From positions 1 to 26,646 of IMG/VR virus record IMGVR_UViG_3300027736_000217: a DNA stretch of 26,646 nucleotides, one strand, 5' to 3'. The notes beneath the pieces were generated by a model. The model saw only the letters and a program-made list of their open reading frames with translations, was not told the origin of the DNA and made no database searches. Shown here in pieces: positions 15,889 to 24,878 of the stretch; position 1 is the first letter of the stretch; every line of letters begins with the position of its first letter. This stretch comes from a virus. Position numbers and translations under genes: made by a program.

Positions 15889-16791
15889 ATGTCAATGACG
15901 ATGCTCCAAATAATGCAACAGGCGGTTGGTGAAATGGGGAGCGGCGCGGTTCCGACTTATGTAGCCGGGAACACGCAGCAGGACACCGTTCAGCAGCTGT
16001 ACCTATTGAATGGTTTGGGGCAGAGTCTTTCGCGGGATTTCATCTGGCAGGGGATGACCAAGCAATATATTGTCACGGTGTCTTTTACGACGCTGGTGGG
16101 CAGCACGACTATCAACTCGACTACGCTGACAGTCAGTTCAACATCCACAATTGACAATACCTATGGCGTATCAGGCACCGGAATTAATCAGGCTTGCTAT
16201 GTCAATTCCATTGACTCTTCTACAACGCTGACGCTTTCGCAACCGGCTACGGCAACATCATCGGCGCAGACATACACCTTTACCAAGGTCAAGTATGCAA
16301 TGCCAACTGACTATGACCGGCAGATTGACCGAACGCATTGGGACAAAACGAAGCATTGGGAAATGCTTGGGCCGGAAACGGCGCAGCAATGGGAATGGCT
16401 AATTAGCGGGTATATTTCTACCGGGCCGCGCATTCGATACCGTATTTTTGGCAATTTCTTCCAGATTTGGCCGTTTGTTGCGTCAGCGGAAACGATTGGT
16501 TTTGAATACATTAGTACCGCATGGGCGACATCTGCTGCTGGTGTAGGATTAAGCAACTTTGCTGCTGATACTGACACTTGCCAATTCCCCAACCGGCTAA
16601 TGGTCGCAGGGCTGAAACATCGCTATTTTCAAGTCAAGGGCTTTGGCGATGTGTTCCGCGAAGAATACGAGCGAGAATTGCAGATTGCGTTTGCCAATGA
16701 TGCAGGGTCGCAGACGTTGAGCTTTGCGCCAAGGGTAAGCGGGATACTGATTACTCAAGCCAACATCCCGGACAGCGGGTACGGCTCATAA
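15889..16791 (+). CDS. Head-tail adaptor-like protein, 300 aa
   Basis: AAGGA precedes the ATG. The N-terminal helix (MLQIMQQAVGEMG...QQLYLLNGLGQSLSRDFIWQ) and the C-terminal region (QFPNRLMVAGLKHRYFQVKG, EEYERELQIAFANDA) match the helical pattern of podovirus adaptors (P22 gp4 / T7 gp11-type). A Thr/Ser-rich beta insertion lies between about residues 62 and 132 (TTLTVSSTSTIDN, SSTTLTLSQPATA). Such proteins form a ring under the portal and carry the nozzle. The stop overlaps the next start. Assignment is by pattern and order. Confidence 0.65.
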   Translation: MSMTMLQIMQQAVGEMGSGAVPTYVAGNTQQDTVQQLYLLNGLGQSLSRDFIWQGMTKQYIVTVSFTTLVGSTTINSTTLTVSSTSTIDNTYGVSGTGINQACYVNSIDSSTTLTLSQPATATSSAQTYTFTKVKYAMPTDYDRQIDRTHWDKTKHWEMLGPETAQQWEWLISGYISTGPRIRYRIFGNFFQIWPFVASAETIGFEYISTAWATSAAGVGLSNFAADTDTCQFPNRLMVAGLKHRYFQVKGFGDVFREEYERELQIAFANDAGSQTLSFAPRVSGILITQANIPDSGYGS

Positions 16792-18359
16792 TGATCCGCA
16801 GCCGAAAACAGCCACCAATGCGCGCCAGATCAACGGCGCTGACCATTCCTGCGCCCACTTTAGGCTGGAATGCTAGGGATGCTTTGGCGAATATGGCACC
16901 GCAAGATGCTGTTACGCTGCAAAACTTTTTTCCTTCGCCTACGTCTGTGCAGGTTCGTTTAGGCTATACGCAATGGCTGACTGGATTTAGCGGGCAGGCT
17001 GAAACATTAATGCAGTATGCCGGCGGGACGACCAAGAAACTGTTTGTCATTGCGGGCAACAAGATTTACAACGCCACAGCAAGCGGGGCGGCTCCTGCTG
17101 CCGATGTGACCGGGCTTACCAATTCCCGTTGGCAGTATGTGAACAACACTACGGCAGGCGGAAATTATATCCAATGCGTCAATGGCGCAGACAAGATGCG
17201 GATATATGACGGAACCAACTGGCATACCGATGGAGATGGCGTTCCGTATGACGTAACGGGCGTGAATACTAATACCTGCATCGGCATAACGCTTTCTCAC
17301 AATCGCGTCTGGTTCGTGCAAACAAATACCCTTAAGGCGTGGTATCTGCCAGCAGGTGCGATTGGTGGCGCGGCAAGCGCCTTAGACCTATCCTCGTTTG
17401 CTACTCGCGGCGGCTATTTAATGGCTGTAGCAACTTGGACAATGGACGCAGGCTACGGCATGGACGATATGACCGTGTTCATTACATCCAATGGCGAAGT
17501 ATTGGTTTATCGCGGGACTGACCCTGCAAGCGCGGCTACCTGGTCACTGATTGGCGTCTATTGGATAGGTTCTCCGATTGGCCGGCGTTGTTATATTAAA
17601 TACGCGGGCGATCTGTTGTTAATTACGCAGGATGGCGTGGTTTCAATGGCTGCTGCGCTGCAGTCCTCTCGCGTTAATCCAAAGTCGGCACTATCAAACA
17701 AGATTCAATATGCAATATCCACTTCAATTAGCTCATATGGGACTAATTACGGGTGGCAGTTGATGCAGTTCCCTCGTGAAAACATGCTGATTTTGAATGT
17801 GCCGATTGCAGAGGGTAGCAGTCAGCAGCAATATGTCATGTCCACCATCAAGCGCGGCAACGGTGATTGGGCTTGGTGCAATTTCACCGGATGGACTGCT
17901 AATTGTTGGGAATTGTGGAAGGATGATATTTATTTTGGCGGGAATGGCTTTGTTGGCAAGGCATGGAATGGTTTAGACGATAACGGGACAAACATCGTTG
18001 CCAATGGGCTACAGGCATTCAATAACTTCGGCAACGACCGTATTCAGAAGCGATTTACCATGATGCGGCCTATCTTTCAAACAGATGGCGCACCGGCTAT
18101 TACGGTTCAAATGAATGTGGACTTCGATGAGTCTGATCCGACTACAACCGCCAGCTTCAACCCCGTTACGTATTCATCTTGGGATTCTGCGGTATGGGAT
18201 TCAGGAGTTTGGGGCGGCGGATTGAACGTGCTGAAAAACTGGCAGGGATGCACAGGAATTGGCTATTGGGCTGCTCCGCATGTGGTTACGGCATCTAAGG
18301 GGATTAACACTTCTTGGGTGAATACAACTGTGGTCTGGGAAGGCGGCGGAATTCTCTAA
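16791..18359 (+). CDS. Tail nozzle / stabilisation-like protein, 522 aa
   Basis: The ATG overlaps the previous stop (TAATG). After a basic N-terminus the sequence reads PAPTLGWNARDALANMAPQD, then AVTLQNFFPSPTSVQVRLGY, an opening I associate with podovirus nozzle or stabilisation proteins (P22 gp10-like role). The rest is a chain of beta-blade-like repeats (NRVWFVQTNTLKAWYLP, GDLLLITQDGVVSMAA) with a WDSAVWDSGVWGGG motif near the C-terminus, consistent with a propeller. Together with the adaptor gene it would close the portal channel and form the short tail. Placement after the adaptor supports this. Confidence 0.7.
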   Translation: MIRSRKQPPMRARSTALTIPAPTLGWNARDALANMAPQDAVTLQNFFPSPTSVQVRLGYTQWLTGFSGQAETLMQYAGGTTKKLFVIAGNKIYNATASGAAPAADVTGLTNSRWQYVNNTTAGGNYIQCVNGADKMRIYDGTNWHTDGDGVPYDVTGVNTNTCIGITLSHNRVWFVQTNTLKAWYLPAGAIGGAASALDLSSFATRGGYLMAVATWTMDAGYGMDDMTVFITSNGEVLVYRGTDPASAATWSLIGVYWIGSPIGRRCYIKYAGDLLLITQDGVVSMAAALQSSRVNPKSALSNKIQYAISTSISSYGTNYGWQLMQFPRENMLILNVPIAEGSSQQQYVMSTIKRGNGDWAWCNFTGWTANCWELWKDDIYFGGNGFVGKAWNGLDDNGTNIVANGLQAFNNFGNDRIQKRFTMMRPIFQTDGAPAITVQMNVDFDESDPTTTASFNPVTYSSWDSAVWDSGVWGGGLNVLKNWQGCTGIGYWAAPHVVTASKGINTSWVNTTVVWEGGGIL

Positions 18360-18790
18360 TGCTAATGGTAGGTAAAGGCGTAGTTGAATGGGTAGCAAGT
18401 AAAACAGGCGAATTTAACGGTTTTGGCACTGATATAGGCATCGGATGGGCAAAAAACGGTCAGTTAGTCGCTGGTGTAGCGTATGCGAATTGGAACGGTG
18501 CCAATGTGGAGTGTCATATCGCCTCCGATGGCAGCAGGTCTTGGCTGACGAGGCGCTACTTGTGGACGATCCTAGATTATCCTTTCAACCAATTAAAGTG
18601 CAAAAGAATCACGGCTTGCGTAGTAGAGTCAAATAAAGATTCCGCTAGATTTGTCAAACATTTAGGGTTTATACTAGAAGCAAGATTAAAGGACGCGCAC
18701 CCTACAGGTGACATTCTGATATTTTGTTTGAAAAGGCAAAACTGCCGATTTTTACAAATGAGGATTCACCATGAGAAGTTGGCTGCATGA
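18359..18790 (+). CDS. GNAT-family N-acetyltransferase, 143 aa
   Basis: The start is the ATG at 18359 overlapping the previous stop (TAATG); an in-frame ATG 45 bases upstream is inside the nozzle gene. The core shows GNAT features: VAGVAYANWNGANVECHIAS (strands 2-4), ITACVVESNKDSARFVKHLGF (motif A-to-B region with the N-K-D-S-A cofactor helix) and FILEARLKDA. Phages often carry this kind of acetyltransferase among tail genes. The substrate is unknown; candidates are a virion protein or a host protein. The last 20 bases overlap the next gene. Confidence 0.8.
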   Translation: MLMVGKGVVEWVASKTGEFNGFGTDIGIGWAKNGQLVAGVAYANWNGANVECHIASDGSRSWLTRRYLWTILDYPFNQLKCKRITACVVESNKDSARFVKHLGFILEARLKDAHPTGDILIFCLKRQNCRFLQMRIHHEKLAA

Positions 18791-19661
18791 ACCAATACAC
18801 TTTGCCCCTGTAGCTAAACTCGGCGGTGGTTGGATAGTCTTTAAGAGCGCACCTTCGCAACCTGCTGCCCCTGATTATACGGGTGCTGCTCAAGCTACTG
18901 CAGCAGGTAATCTCGCTAACGCGCAGCAAGCGCAGCAGGCGAACATGGTCAATCAATACACGCCTTATGGCTCATTGACCTATAGCCAAGACCCGACCAG
19001 CAGATTTGGCAGTAACCCTTCATATAGCTCAAACGTCAATTTATCGGACACCGGGCAGCAGTTGCTTGATGCGAATAATCAATCGGCGCTCGGATTGGCA
19101 GGGCTGCAAAGCGGCGCAGAGCAGCGGGTGGCGCAAACAATGGGTCAGCCGATGGATCAAACATCGGTGCAGGATACGGCGGATCGTGCCTATCAGAATT
19201 ACACCAGCAGGCTTGATCCTCAGTGGCAACAGAATCAGGCGACGACTGAAACGCAATTGCGCAATCAAGGCTTAGTGCCTGGTGGCGAGGGTTACGACAA
19301 CGCCATGCGGAATTTCAACAATGCCCGCAATGATGCCTATACGCAGGCAAATACTGCATCAATCAACACGATGCCGCAGACGTATCAGCTTGCCAATGCT
19401 CAATACAATCAGCCGCTAAATACACTGAATGCAATCCGTACTGGTTCGCAGGTTCAGAATCCGACGTTTAGTTCAACGCCGCAGCAGCAGACAGTGCCGG
19501 GGGCGAATTACAGTGGGGCTGCTCAAAGCCAAGGCACATATGACCAAGGTTTGTATAACGCTGGTGTTGGACAAGCTAATGCGTTTAATAGCGGGTTAGC
19601 TTCGCTTGCTGGTGCAGGCATGGGGATGTATGGAATGCTTAACGCTCCGGTTAAACCCTAA
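18771..19661 (+). CDS. Internal virion / tail protein, 296 aa
   Basis: GAGG lies 7 bases before the ATG, inside the end of the acetyltransferase gene. After a short hydrophobic N-terminus the sequence becomes Ala/Gln/Asn/Tyr-rich and low in charge (AAGNLANAQQAQQANMVNQY, TPYGSLTYSQDP, LRNQGLVPGGEGYDNAMRNF). The C-terminus is a Gly/Ala/Met-rich hydrophobic helix (GLASLAGAGMGMYGML), a possible membrane-active segment. This composition and its place before two large helical proteins fit an ejected virion protein (role of P22 gp7, gp20 or gp16), but sequence identity with those is not claimed. Confidence 0.6.
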   Translation: MRSWLHEPIHFAPVAKLGGGWIVFKSAPSQPAAPDYTGAAQATAAGNLANAQQAQQANMVNQYTPYGSLTYSQDPTSRFGSNPSYSSNVNLSDTGQQLLDANNQSALGLAGLQSGAEQRVAQTMGQPMDQTSVQDTADRAYQNYTSRLDPQWQQNQATTETQLRNQGLVPGGEGYDNAMRNFNNARNDAYTQANTASINTMPQTYQLANAQYNQPLNTLNAIRTGSQVQNPTFSSTPQQQTVPGANYSGAAQSQGTYDQGLYNAGVGQANAFNSGLASLAGAGMGMYGMLNAPVKP

Positions 19662-19663
19662 TC

Positions 19664-21475
19664 ATGGCTACTCAAAACCCATCCTTCGGAATGACTGACT
19701 ACGGCTCAGAATCAGCCGACATTGAGCGTCGCCGCAAGTACGCGGAAATGCTCCGTGAGCAGTCTATGAAGCCGCTTGAGGGCGGTATGGCGGGAGGGTG
19801 GGCTATCCCTATCAGCCCGACTCAGGGGCTTGCCAAGATGCTGCAGGCTTATGCTGGCGCTAAGGGGATGCAGCAGGCAACTGATGAACAAAAGGCATTG
19901 GGCGGAAGGTATCAATCCGACTTGGCAAAAGCGTTGCAAGCAGCAGACTTGGCTAGGACAGGACGTGCTGCAATGCCATCAAAAACTGTTGGCGATCCTT
20001 TATATGAAGGGGAAATGACCACGCCAGCAACGCCAGAGGTTAAACCGGATAAAGGCGCTGAAATTCAGGCATTAATGAGCCATCCTTTAACGCAATCTTT
20101 AGGAATGCAGGAATACCAAAAGAATGCAGAGGAAGCAAGACGGAAAATGACGCTGCAATCTTTAGGATTTGGCGCACAGCAAGCAAATCCACAGCAAGCG
20201 TTATCTGCTGAGTCTATGGGTGGTGGACAAGCAGGGCCAACTAATGCAGCCGCATCTAGGATTGGACAACCGAATGCAGGTATGTCTGTTAGTCCAATGA
20301 CAACGCAATTACTAATGGCTGGAACAGCAGACCCATTCCCGAAATTGGCAGAATTCCAAAATGCTAATGAAATAGAAAAACGTAAAGTTACTGCAGGTCG
20401 CGCTGGCGCTCCAATGTGGGGGCAGGATGCCAATGGGAACCCGGTTATTGTAGGATTTAATCCGAAACTGGAATCAGGTCAAACAATGTCACCGCAAGGG
20501 AATGTTTCTACTGTTCCAGGATATTTGCAATCTCAATCAGAACTAGGACTTACTCCATATCAGGAAGTAAAAAACCCGGATCAGACAACTTCTTATATAC
20601 CAAGAAATCAGCTATTACAGCCACAAGGACAGCAACAACCTCAACAGCCTGGACAACCACAAACAGGGGCAATGGGAGTTACGCCGTTCAACGAATTGCC
20701 CCCTAATGAGCAACAGTTGGCTAGATCGGTTCAATCTGCAGCAGATCAAGGTCAACCATTGACTTTGCGTGGGCCGCAGCCTGGGCCTGCTAGATATGGG
20801 CAAACGCAACAACAGCAAATTCAACAAAAGGAAGCTGAAAAGGTTGCCACTGTTTCTGGCGAAGGGGTTGGGAAGATATATAACGATATTCAAGAATCTT
20901 CGTTTAGCGCAAACCGTAGGAAACTGAATATTGATCGACTTGGGGATTTGTTGTCTAAGTTGCAAACTGGAAAACTTACTCCAATTGGAACCGAACTTTC
21001 TGCTTGGGCTAAGTCATTTGGTATTCCTGTTGATGAAAATGTTGGTAATGCACAAGCCGCTACTGCTATTGCGAATGAATTAGCGTTGCAATTACGAAAT
21101 CCGCAAGGTGGCGCTGGAATGCCTGGGGCATTGTCTAATTCAGATAGAGACTTCCTTGTTTCAATGCTCGCAAGTATTGGAAAAGACCCGCAAGCCAACA
21201 CAATTTTGCTTGATGGGATGAAGAAACTGGCAGATCGCGACCAGCAAATTGCAAAACTGGCGCGAGATTATAAAAAGAAAAACGGTGGTTTTGATGAAGG
21301 TTTTTTGAGTGAGGTTGAACAGTTCGCTAACGAAAACCCATTATTTGATCAACCTAATAAGCCTACTTCTCAACAGCCTTTGCCTGGAATGCCTGCTGGT
21401 TCTGTGAAAATTGGCAAAACCCTAGATGGTCGCGCTGTGTATAAAGCCCCTAACGGAAAGCAATACGTCGAATAA
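19664..21475 (+). CDS. Large internal virion (ejection-like) protein, 603 aa
   Basis: The start is 2 bases after the previous stop, with no clear Shine-Dalgarno site, so translation is probably coupled. An N-terminal charged helix (DIERRRKYAEMLREQSMKPL) and GLAKMLQAYAGAKGMQQATD are typical of large phage internal proteins. A long Gln/Pro/Gly-rich middle (about residues 315-385) follows. A helical C-terminal half ends in the motif VKIGKTLDGRAVYKAPNGKQ. It contains no lysozyme or transglycosylase motif that I can see. It is likely carried in the head and ejected with DNA. The stop overlaps the next start (TAATG). Confidence 0.6.
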   Translation: MATQNPSFGMTDYGSESADIERRRKYAEMLREQSMKPLEGGMAGGWAIPISPTQGLAKMLQAYAGAKGMQQATDEQKALGGRYQSDLAKALQAADLARTGRAAMPSKTVGDPLYEGEMTTPATPEVKPDKGAEIQALMSHPLTQSLGMQEYQKNAEEARRKMTLQSLGFGAQQANPQQALSAESMGGGQAGPTNAAASRIGQPNAGMSVSPMTTQLLMAGTADPFPKLAEFQNANEIEKRKVTAGRAGAPMWGQDANGNPVIVGFNPKLESGQTMSPQGNVSTVPGYLQSQSELGLTPYQEVKNPDQTTSYIPRNQLLQPQGQQQPQQPGQPQTGAMGVTPFNELPPNEQQLARSVQSAADQGQPLTLRGPQPGPARYGQTQQQQIQQKEAEKVATVSGEGVGKIYNDIQESSFSANRRKLNIDRLGDLLSKLQTGKLTPIGTELSAWAKSFGIPVDENVGNAQAATAIANELALQLRNPQGGAGMPGALSNSDRDFLVSMLASIGKDPQANTILLDGMKKLADRDQQIAKLARDYKKKNGGFDEGFLSEVEQFANENPLFDQPNKPTSQQPLPGMPAGSVKIGKTLDGRAVYKAPNGKQYVE

Positions 21476-23145
21476 TGGCTACTGAATATAACGGGCCAGT
21501 CATTCCAGAGGAGTACACCGGGCCTATTGTTCCTGATTCTCCCCCACAATCACAGCAGGGATCAGCACGTAAATTCAGCACACCTGACGGGCGTCTTTTC
21601 CCACCTGAAAAGCAGCATATTAGAGATTTGGCAAGGAATTCCGTTGTAGAAGGATTGGCGGGTGTTCCTGATATGTTTTTGAATGCGCCAACTAATCTTT
21701 GGAATCTTGGAAAGGCTGCATTTGGAAGTGCTGCTATTGCATCAGGGCACCCAAATTTAGCCCCTGATATTACGCCAACACCTAACTTGGCTTTAAGGGG
21801 TGCTAATGCCGCTGGATTAACCGTTCCTAATGTTGAACCACAGAACACTAAGGAGCGATTGATTGCAGCCGCATTAAGGGCAGGCTCTGGAATGGCATTA
21901 GCTCCGGGGGCGGCTATACCCAACATGGCTGCAGGCGCAGCATCCGGGGCTGTAGGTCAGGGAGTATCTGACATTACCGGAAGCCCTATGGCTGGAATGG
22001 CCGCATCACTAGCAACGCCATTCGCAATGCAGGGGGGTGGGAATTGGGCTAGAGGGAAAATAGCTGATACAAATGCTAGGCAACAGGCAAACTCAGTAGA
22101 AGATGCAACGCTAACGGACGCAAGAAATGCCGGGTTTAAAATCCCGGTATCAATGGTTGATCCTGGCGGGGTGCGTGGGTATATAAATGACAGATTGGAA
22201 AGTTTTGGCGGAAAGGCTGCAATTAAAAATACTGCGTCGTTGAATAACGCAGAAATTAGAAAGCAACTTGCGGCAAAAGAATTGCAAATGCCACCAGAAA
22301 CGGCATTGACCATTATGAAGTTAGACGAATACAGGAATAGGGAGTCAGTCCCTTATAGGGACGTTTCTAGCCTTCCTACGATGCAACCTGTTCGCACAAT
22401 GGTTAATACAAATCCAAATAGGAACGCATATCCAATCCTGACGCCGCAGCAATCAGCGGCAGAGGCTTTGCGTGATCTGAAGCAGGCTCGGTATGACGCA
22501 AACAATAAATGGATGGAATACAACAAGGTCGGCGGTGGCGAGGTTTCTGTTTTAGAACAGGCTAAGGCGCTAAGTCAAAAAGTAGATGCACTTGAGCAGC
22601 ATTTGCAAAATACTGCAATTGCTGCGGGTAAGCCAGAGTTAGCCGACGCGCTTTCATCAGCTAGAACAAAGATTGCGAAATCTTATGATGTAGAGCAAGC
22701 CCTGAATCAAGGGGATGCAAATATATCTGGAGCACCATTTGCTGCAAAATTAAAGGCACAAAGGCCATTGACAGGTTGGCTGGATTTAATCGGAAGAACT
22801 CAGCAGGCATTCCCGCAAGTAATGGCAGAAGGACAGCGCCTACAATCTTCCGGCGTAAGCAATACAGATATGATGACTTCTGCTGCTTTAGGCGCGATAG
22901 GCCATGCTACTTTTGGGCTGCCTGGTACTGCGGCGGCAGTAGCGCCGTTCATAGTCCCTGCTGCAAGGTCAGGAGCAAGGGCGCTTACAGCAAATCCTAC
23001 ATATCAGCAATTGATGGCGCGATCTTATGAGCCTTCAATAATATCGAAGATTCTTGAAAAAACGACAACAAATCCAAAAGATACTGCATACCGCGCTGCT
23101 TTGATTAGCGCACTTAAAATGCAACAAGCAGGAGAACAACAGTGA
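21475..23145 (+). CDS. Large membrane-active ejection-like protein, 556 aa
   Basis: The start is coupled by TAATG. The N-terminus repeats a YxGP(V/I)(I/V)P motif twice (YNGPVIPEEYTGPIVPDS). Residues ~130-195 are Ala/Gly/Met-rich with glycine-zipper spacing (GMALAPGAAIPNMAAGAASG, AVGQGVSDITGSPMAGMAAS), suggesting helices that can enter a membrane. A second small hydrophobic block lies near residues 470-505. The remainder is charged and helical. This mix is usual for podovirus ejection proteins that build a channel across the host envelope. No enzymatic domain is visible. A minus-strand HNH gene begins 3 bases after the stop. Confidence 0.6.
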   Translation: MATEYNGPVIPEEYTGPIVPDSPPQSQQGSARKFSTPDGRLFPPEKQHIRDLARNSVVEGLAGVPDMFLNAPTNLWNLGKAAFGSAAIASGHPNLAPDITPTPNLALRGANAAGLTVPNVEPQNTKERLIAAALRAGSGMALAPGAAIPNMAAGAASGAVGQGVSDITGSPMAGMAASLATPFAMQGGGNWARGKIADTNARQQANSVEDATLTDARNAGFKIPVSMVDPGGVRGYINDRLESFGGKAAIKNTASLNNAEIRKQLAAKELQMPPETALTIMKLDEYRNRESVPYRDVSSLPTMQPVRTMVNTNPNRNAYPILTPQQSAAEALRDLKQARYDANNKWMEYNKVGGGEVSVLEQAKALSQKVDALEQHLQNTAIAAGKPELADALSSARTKIAKSYDVEQALNQGDANISGAPFAAKLKAQRPLTGWLDLIGRTQQAFPQVMAEGQRLQSSGVSNTDMMTSAALGAIGHATFGLPGTAAAVAPFIVPAARSGARALTANPTYQQLMARSYEPSIISKILEKTTTNPKDTAYRAALISALKMQQAGEQQ

Positions 23146-23147
23146 TG

Positions 23148-23675
23148 CTATTTGGCATCCTTTTTTCTTCGGCCTGGTTTTCCGGCAGGATAGAAAAATT
23201 CTTCAATTGGCCTAGTACCACCATAGTAATAAAACCGATCTTTTGCTCTACGGCATATTTTGCAAGTTCTATTTCCTCTGCCATCAACATACGTATTTTC
23301 TTTTGTAAACTCATGTCCCCATTTGCAATGCGTTTTGTTTCGCATGTTTTGCGCGTGAGTTGCGACCGCTTTCGCAAGAGATTCTTTAAATCTACTATTA
23401 AGAGTTTGTTGGCTTCTACTAGCCCACCTACAATTTTCTGGAGTGTAATTTCCGTCGTTGTTAGTTCTATCCAAACTGTAATGCGGAGGACGATCTCCCA
23501 TATCGGCAACAAAAGCCTTAAATCCAGAGCCTTTAGGAATTACACATCTCCACCTTTCGCAAACAGTTATCCCCCTTCCTCCCCAATGTTTATAGTCTGG
23601 TCTGTTTGGGTTGGTGCATCTTTGGATCATGTTTGCCCAAGTGTTGTAAAGAGATTGCTTCGTTTTATCTCTCAT
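23148..23675 (-). CDS. Free-standing HNH endonuclease, 175 aa
   Basis: The start is the ATG at 23675, with AAAGGAG 8 bases upstream on the minus strand. An open extension to 23975 would run into the tail-fibre gene and is rejected. Residues ~7-40 hold LYNTWANMIQRCTNPN and YKHWGGRGITVC, and 67-86 hold SLDRTNNDGNYTPENCRWAS, the signature of a large phage HNH family. A C-terminal zinc-finger-like part has C117, H121, C138 and C141. The gene is inserted antisense between an ejection gene and the tail fibre, 3 bases from the former. No intron core is visible around it, so it looks like a free-standing homing enzyme. Confidence 0.85.
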   Translation of the reverse strand: MRDKTKQSLYNTWANMIQRCTNPNRPDYKHWGGRGITVCERWRCVIPKGSGFKAFVADMGDRPPHYSLDRTNNDGNYTPENCRWASRSQQTLNSRFKESLAKAVATHAQNMRNKTHCKWGHEFTKENTYVDGRGNRTCKICRRAKDRFYYYGGTRPIEEFFYPAGKPGRRKKDAK

Positions 23676-23700
23676 TTTTGGCGCTCCTTTAATAGATTTA

Positions 23701-23709
23701 ATTATATCA
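23701..23709 (-). promoter_or_regulatory. Extended -10 promoter of the second HNH gene
   Basis: The minus strand reads TGATATAAT, again a perfect TATAAT with a TGn extension; no good -35 is evident. Transcription would start near 23694, leaving a leader of about 19 bases that contains AAAGGAG. It lies in the 55-base gap before the tail-fibre gene and fires against late transcription. Confidence 0.55.
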
Positions 23710-23730
23710 CAGTAAACATGGGGAATTGTC

Positions 23731-24588
23731 ATGGCGTATAATGGTTCTGGGACATTTAACCTGTATACTCCGGGAAACCCCGTAATAACAGGTAGCACCA
23801 TCAGTTCAACCTGGGCGAACGCAACCCTATCTGACCTAGCAACCGGCCTGACCACGGCGATAACGAAGGACGGGCAGACGGTCACAACCGGCTCGATACC
23901 GTTTGCTGCTGGAGCTAGTTTCGGCGCTGCATTTGTTCTCGACTCCAGCGGCAATTTAGCGGTAACGACGAACAAGTTTACCGTTACGGCAGCGAGTGGG
24001 AATACTGCTGTTGCTGGAACGCTTGCGGTTACAGGTCACACGACATTTGAAGGCGTAACCTCGATCGGCGCAACGGGAACCGGGAAACTGGTCTATGACA
24101 CGTCGCCAACGCTGGTAACGCCCATACTGGGCACCCCTGCGTCAGGAAACCTTTCCGCATGCACATCACTCCCAATCAGTACTGGTGTTCAAGGTCTCGG
24201 TACCGGAGTAGCAACGGCCCTTGCGGTGAATGTAGGTTCGGCTGGCGCTCCTGTTTTGTTTAACGGGGCGGCGGGGACGCCTACCAGCGGCGTACTTTCA
24301 AACTGTACCGTTTTTGGTTACGGGCAGACGTGGACAGACGTTACTGGTAGTAGGGCGATTGATTCAACGGTGTACACGAACTCCACGGCTCGACCGATTA
24401 GCGTTGTGATTACGGCGGTGAATAACGGCTTTGACTTCTATATTGATTCGGTAAAAATAGCTGCTGTTAGTGGATATGGCGGTGTTGGTGGTTTTAATTA
24501 TAGTTGCAACTTTATTGTTCCTGCGGGAAGCACATACAAAGCAGTTAATAGTAGTGCAACAAAAGTATCTTGGTTTGAACTTCGATAA
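23731..24588 (+). CDS. Tail fibre protein, 285 aa
   Basis: GGGGA precedes the ATG. The N-terminus (SGTFNLYTPGNPVITGSTIS) and the middle (AGTLAVTGHTTFEGVTSIGA, then TGTGKLVYDTSPTLVTPILG) match the shaft of many phage tail fibres. The C-terminal ~90 residues (YGQTWTDVTGSRAIDSTVYT...ARPISVVITAV) form a compact beta domain that would be the receptor-binding tip. It is the last virion gene before lysis. The preceding HNH insertion could promote exchange of this host-range gene. Confidence 0.75.
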   Translation: MAYNGSGTFNLYTPGNPVITGSTISSTWANATLSDLATGLTTAITKDGQTVTTGSIPFAAGASFGAAFVLDSSGNLAVTTNKFTVTAASGNTAVAGTLAVTGHTTFEGVTSIGATGTGKLVYDTSPTLVTPILGTPASGNLSACTSLPISTGVQGLGTGVATALAVNVGSAGAPVLFNGAAGTPTSGVLSNCTVFGYGQTWTDVTGSRAIDSTVYTNSTARPISVVITAVNNGFDFYIDSVKIAAVSGYGGVGGFNYSCNFIVPAGSTYKAVNSSATKVSWFELR

Positions 24589-24602
24589 AAAGGGAAATAA
24601 CC

Positions 24603-24878
24603 GTGTCAGACGAAATCAAGTTTTTAGCAACAGCGCTGGATTATGCCTGGGTCGCAGTATTGGGGCTGGTAGGTATTGTTTATAAATCCAATTCGCAACG
24701 ACTCGACGAGGTTGCTAAAACAGCAGCGGCGGCACTGACACGCAAAGAGTTCGAGGTATATGCGGAGTCCACTAAATGCTCTCGGCGTAGTATGAAAGAA
24801 AGTGTGCATGTGCTGAACGAAGGCCAAGCAAAATTGCTAGAAGCGATTTCACGCATTGAAGGCAAGTTGGAAAAATGA
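24603..24878 (+). CDS. Single-pass membrane protein with coiled coil, 91 aa
   Basis: The start codon is GTG with AGGGA 8 bases upstream. A hydrophobic segment at residues 13-27 (DYAWVAVLGLVGIVY) is followed by a long amphipathic, mostly helical tail (QRLDEVAKTAAAALTRKEFE...LLEAISRIEGKLEK). It overlaps the endolysin start by ATGA. The layout fits a lysis-cassette membrane protein, such as an i-spanin-like or holin-partner protein. I cannot tell which, and no outer-membrane lipoprotein partner (Rz1-type lipobox) is seen. Confidence 0.6.
   Translation: MSDEIKFLATALDYAWVAVLGLVGIVYKSNSQRLDEVAKTAAAALTRKEFEVYAESTKCSRRSMKESVHVLNEGQAKLLEAISRIEGKLEK

Noticed and set aside
23148-23730. A second group I intron around the second HNH gene
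   Set aside because: No P3/P7-type core elements were seen and both flanking genes are complete with normal start and stop codons.
23142-23741. 199-residue plus-strand ORF between ejection and tail-fibre genes
   Set aside because: It is antisense to a well-supported HNH gene and has no recognisable protein features.
23676-23975. Upstream extension of the second HNH gene
   Set aside because: It would run antisense through the tail-fibre start. The ATG at 23675 has its own ribosome site and promoter.
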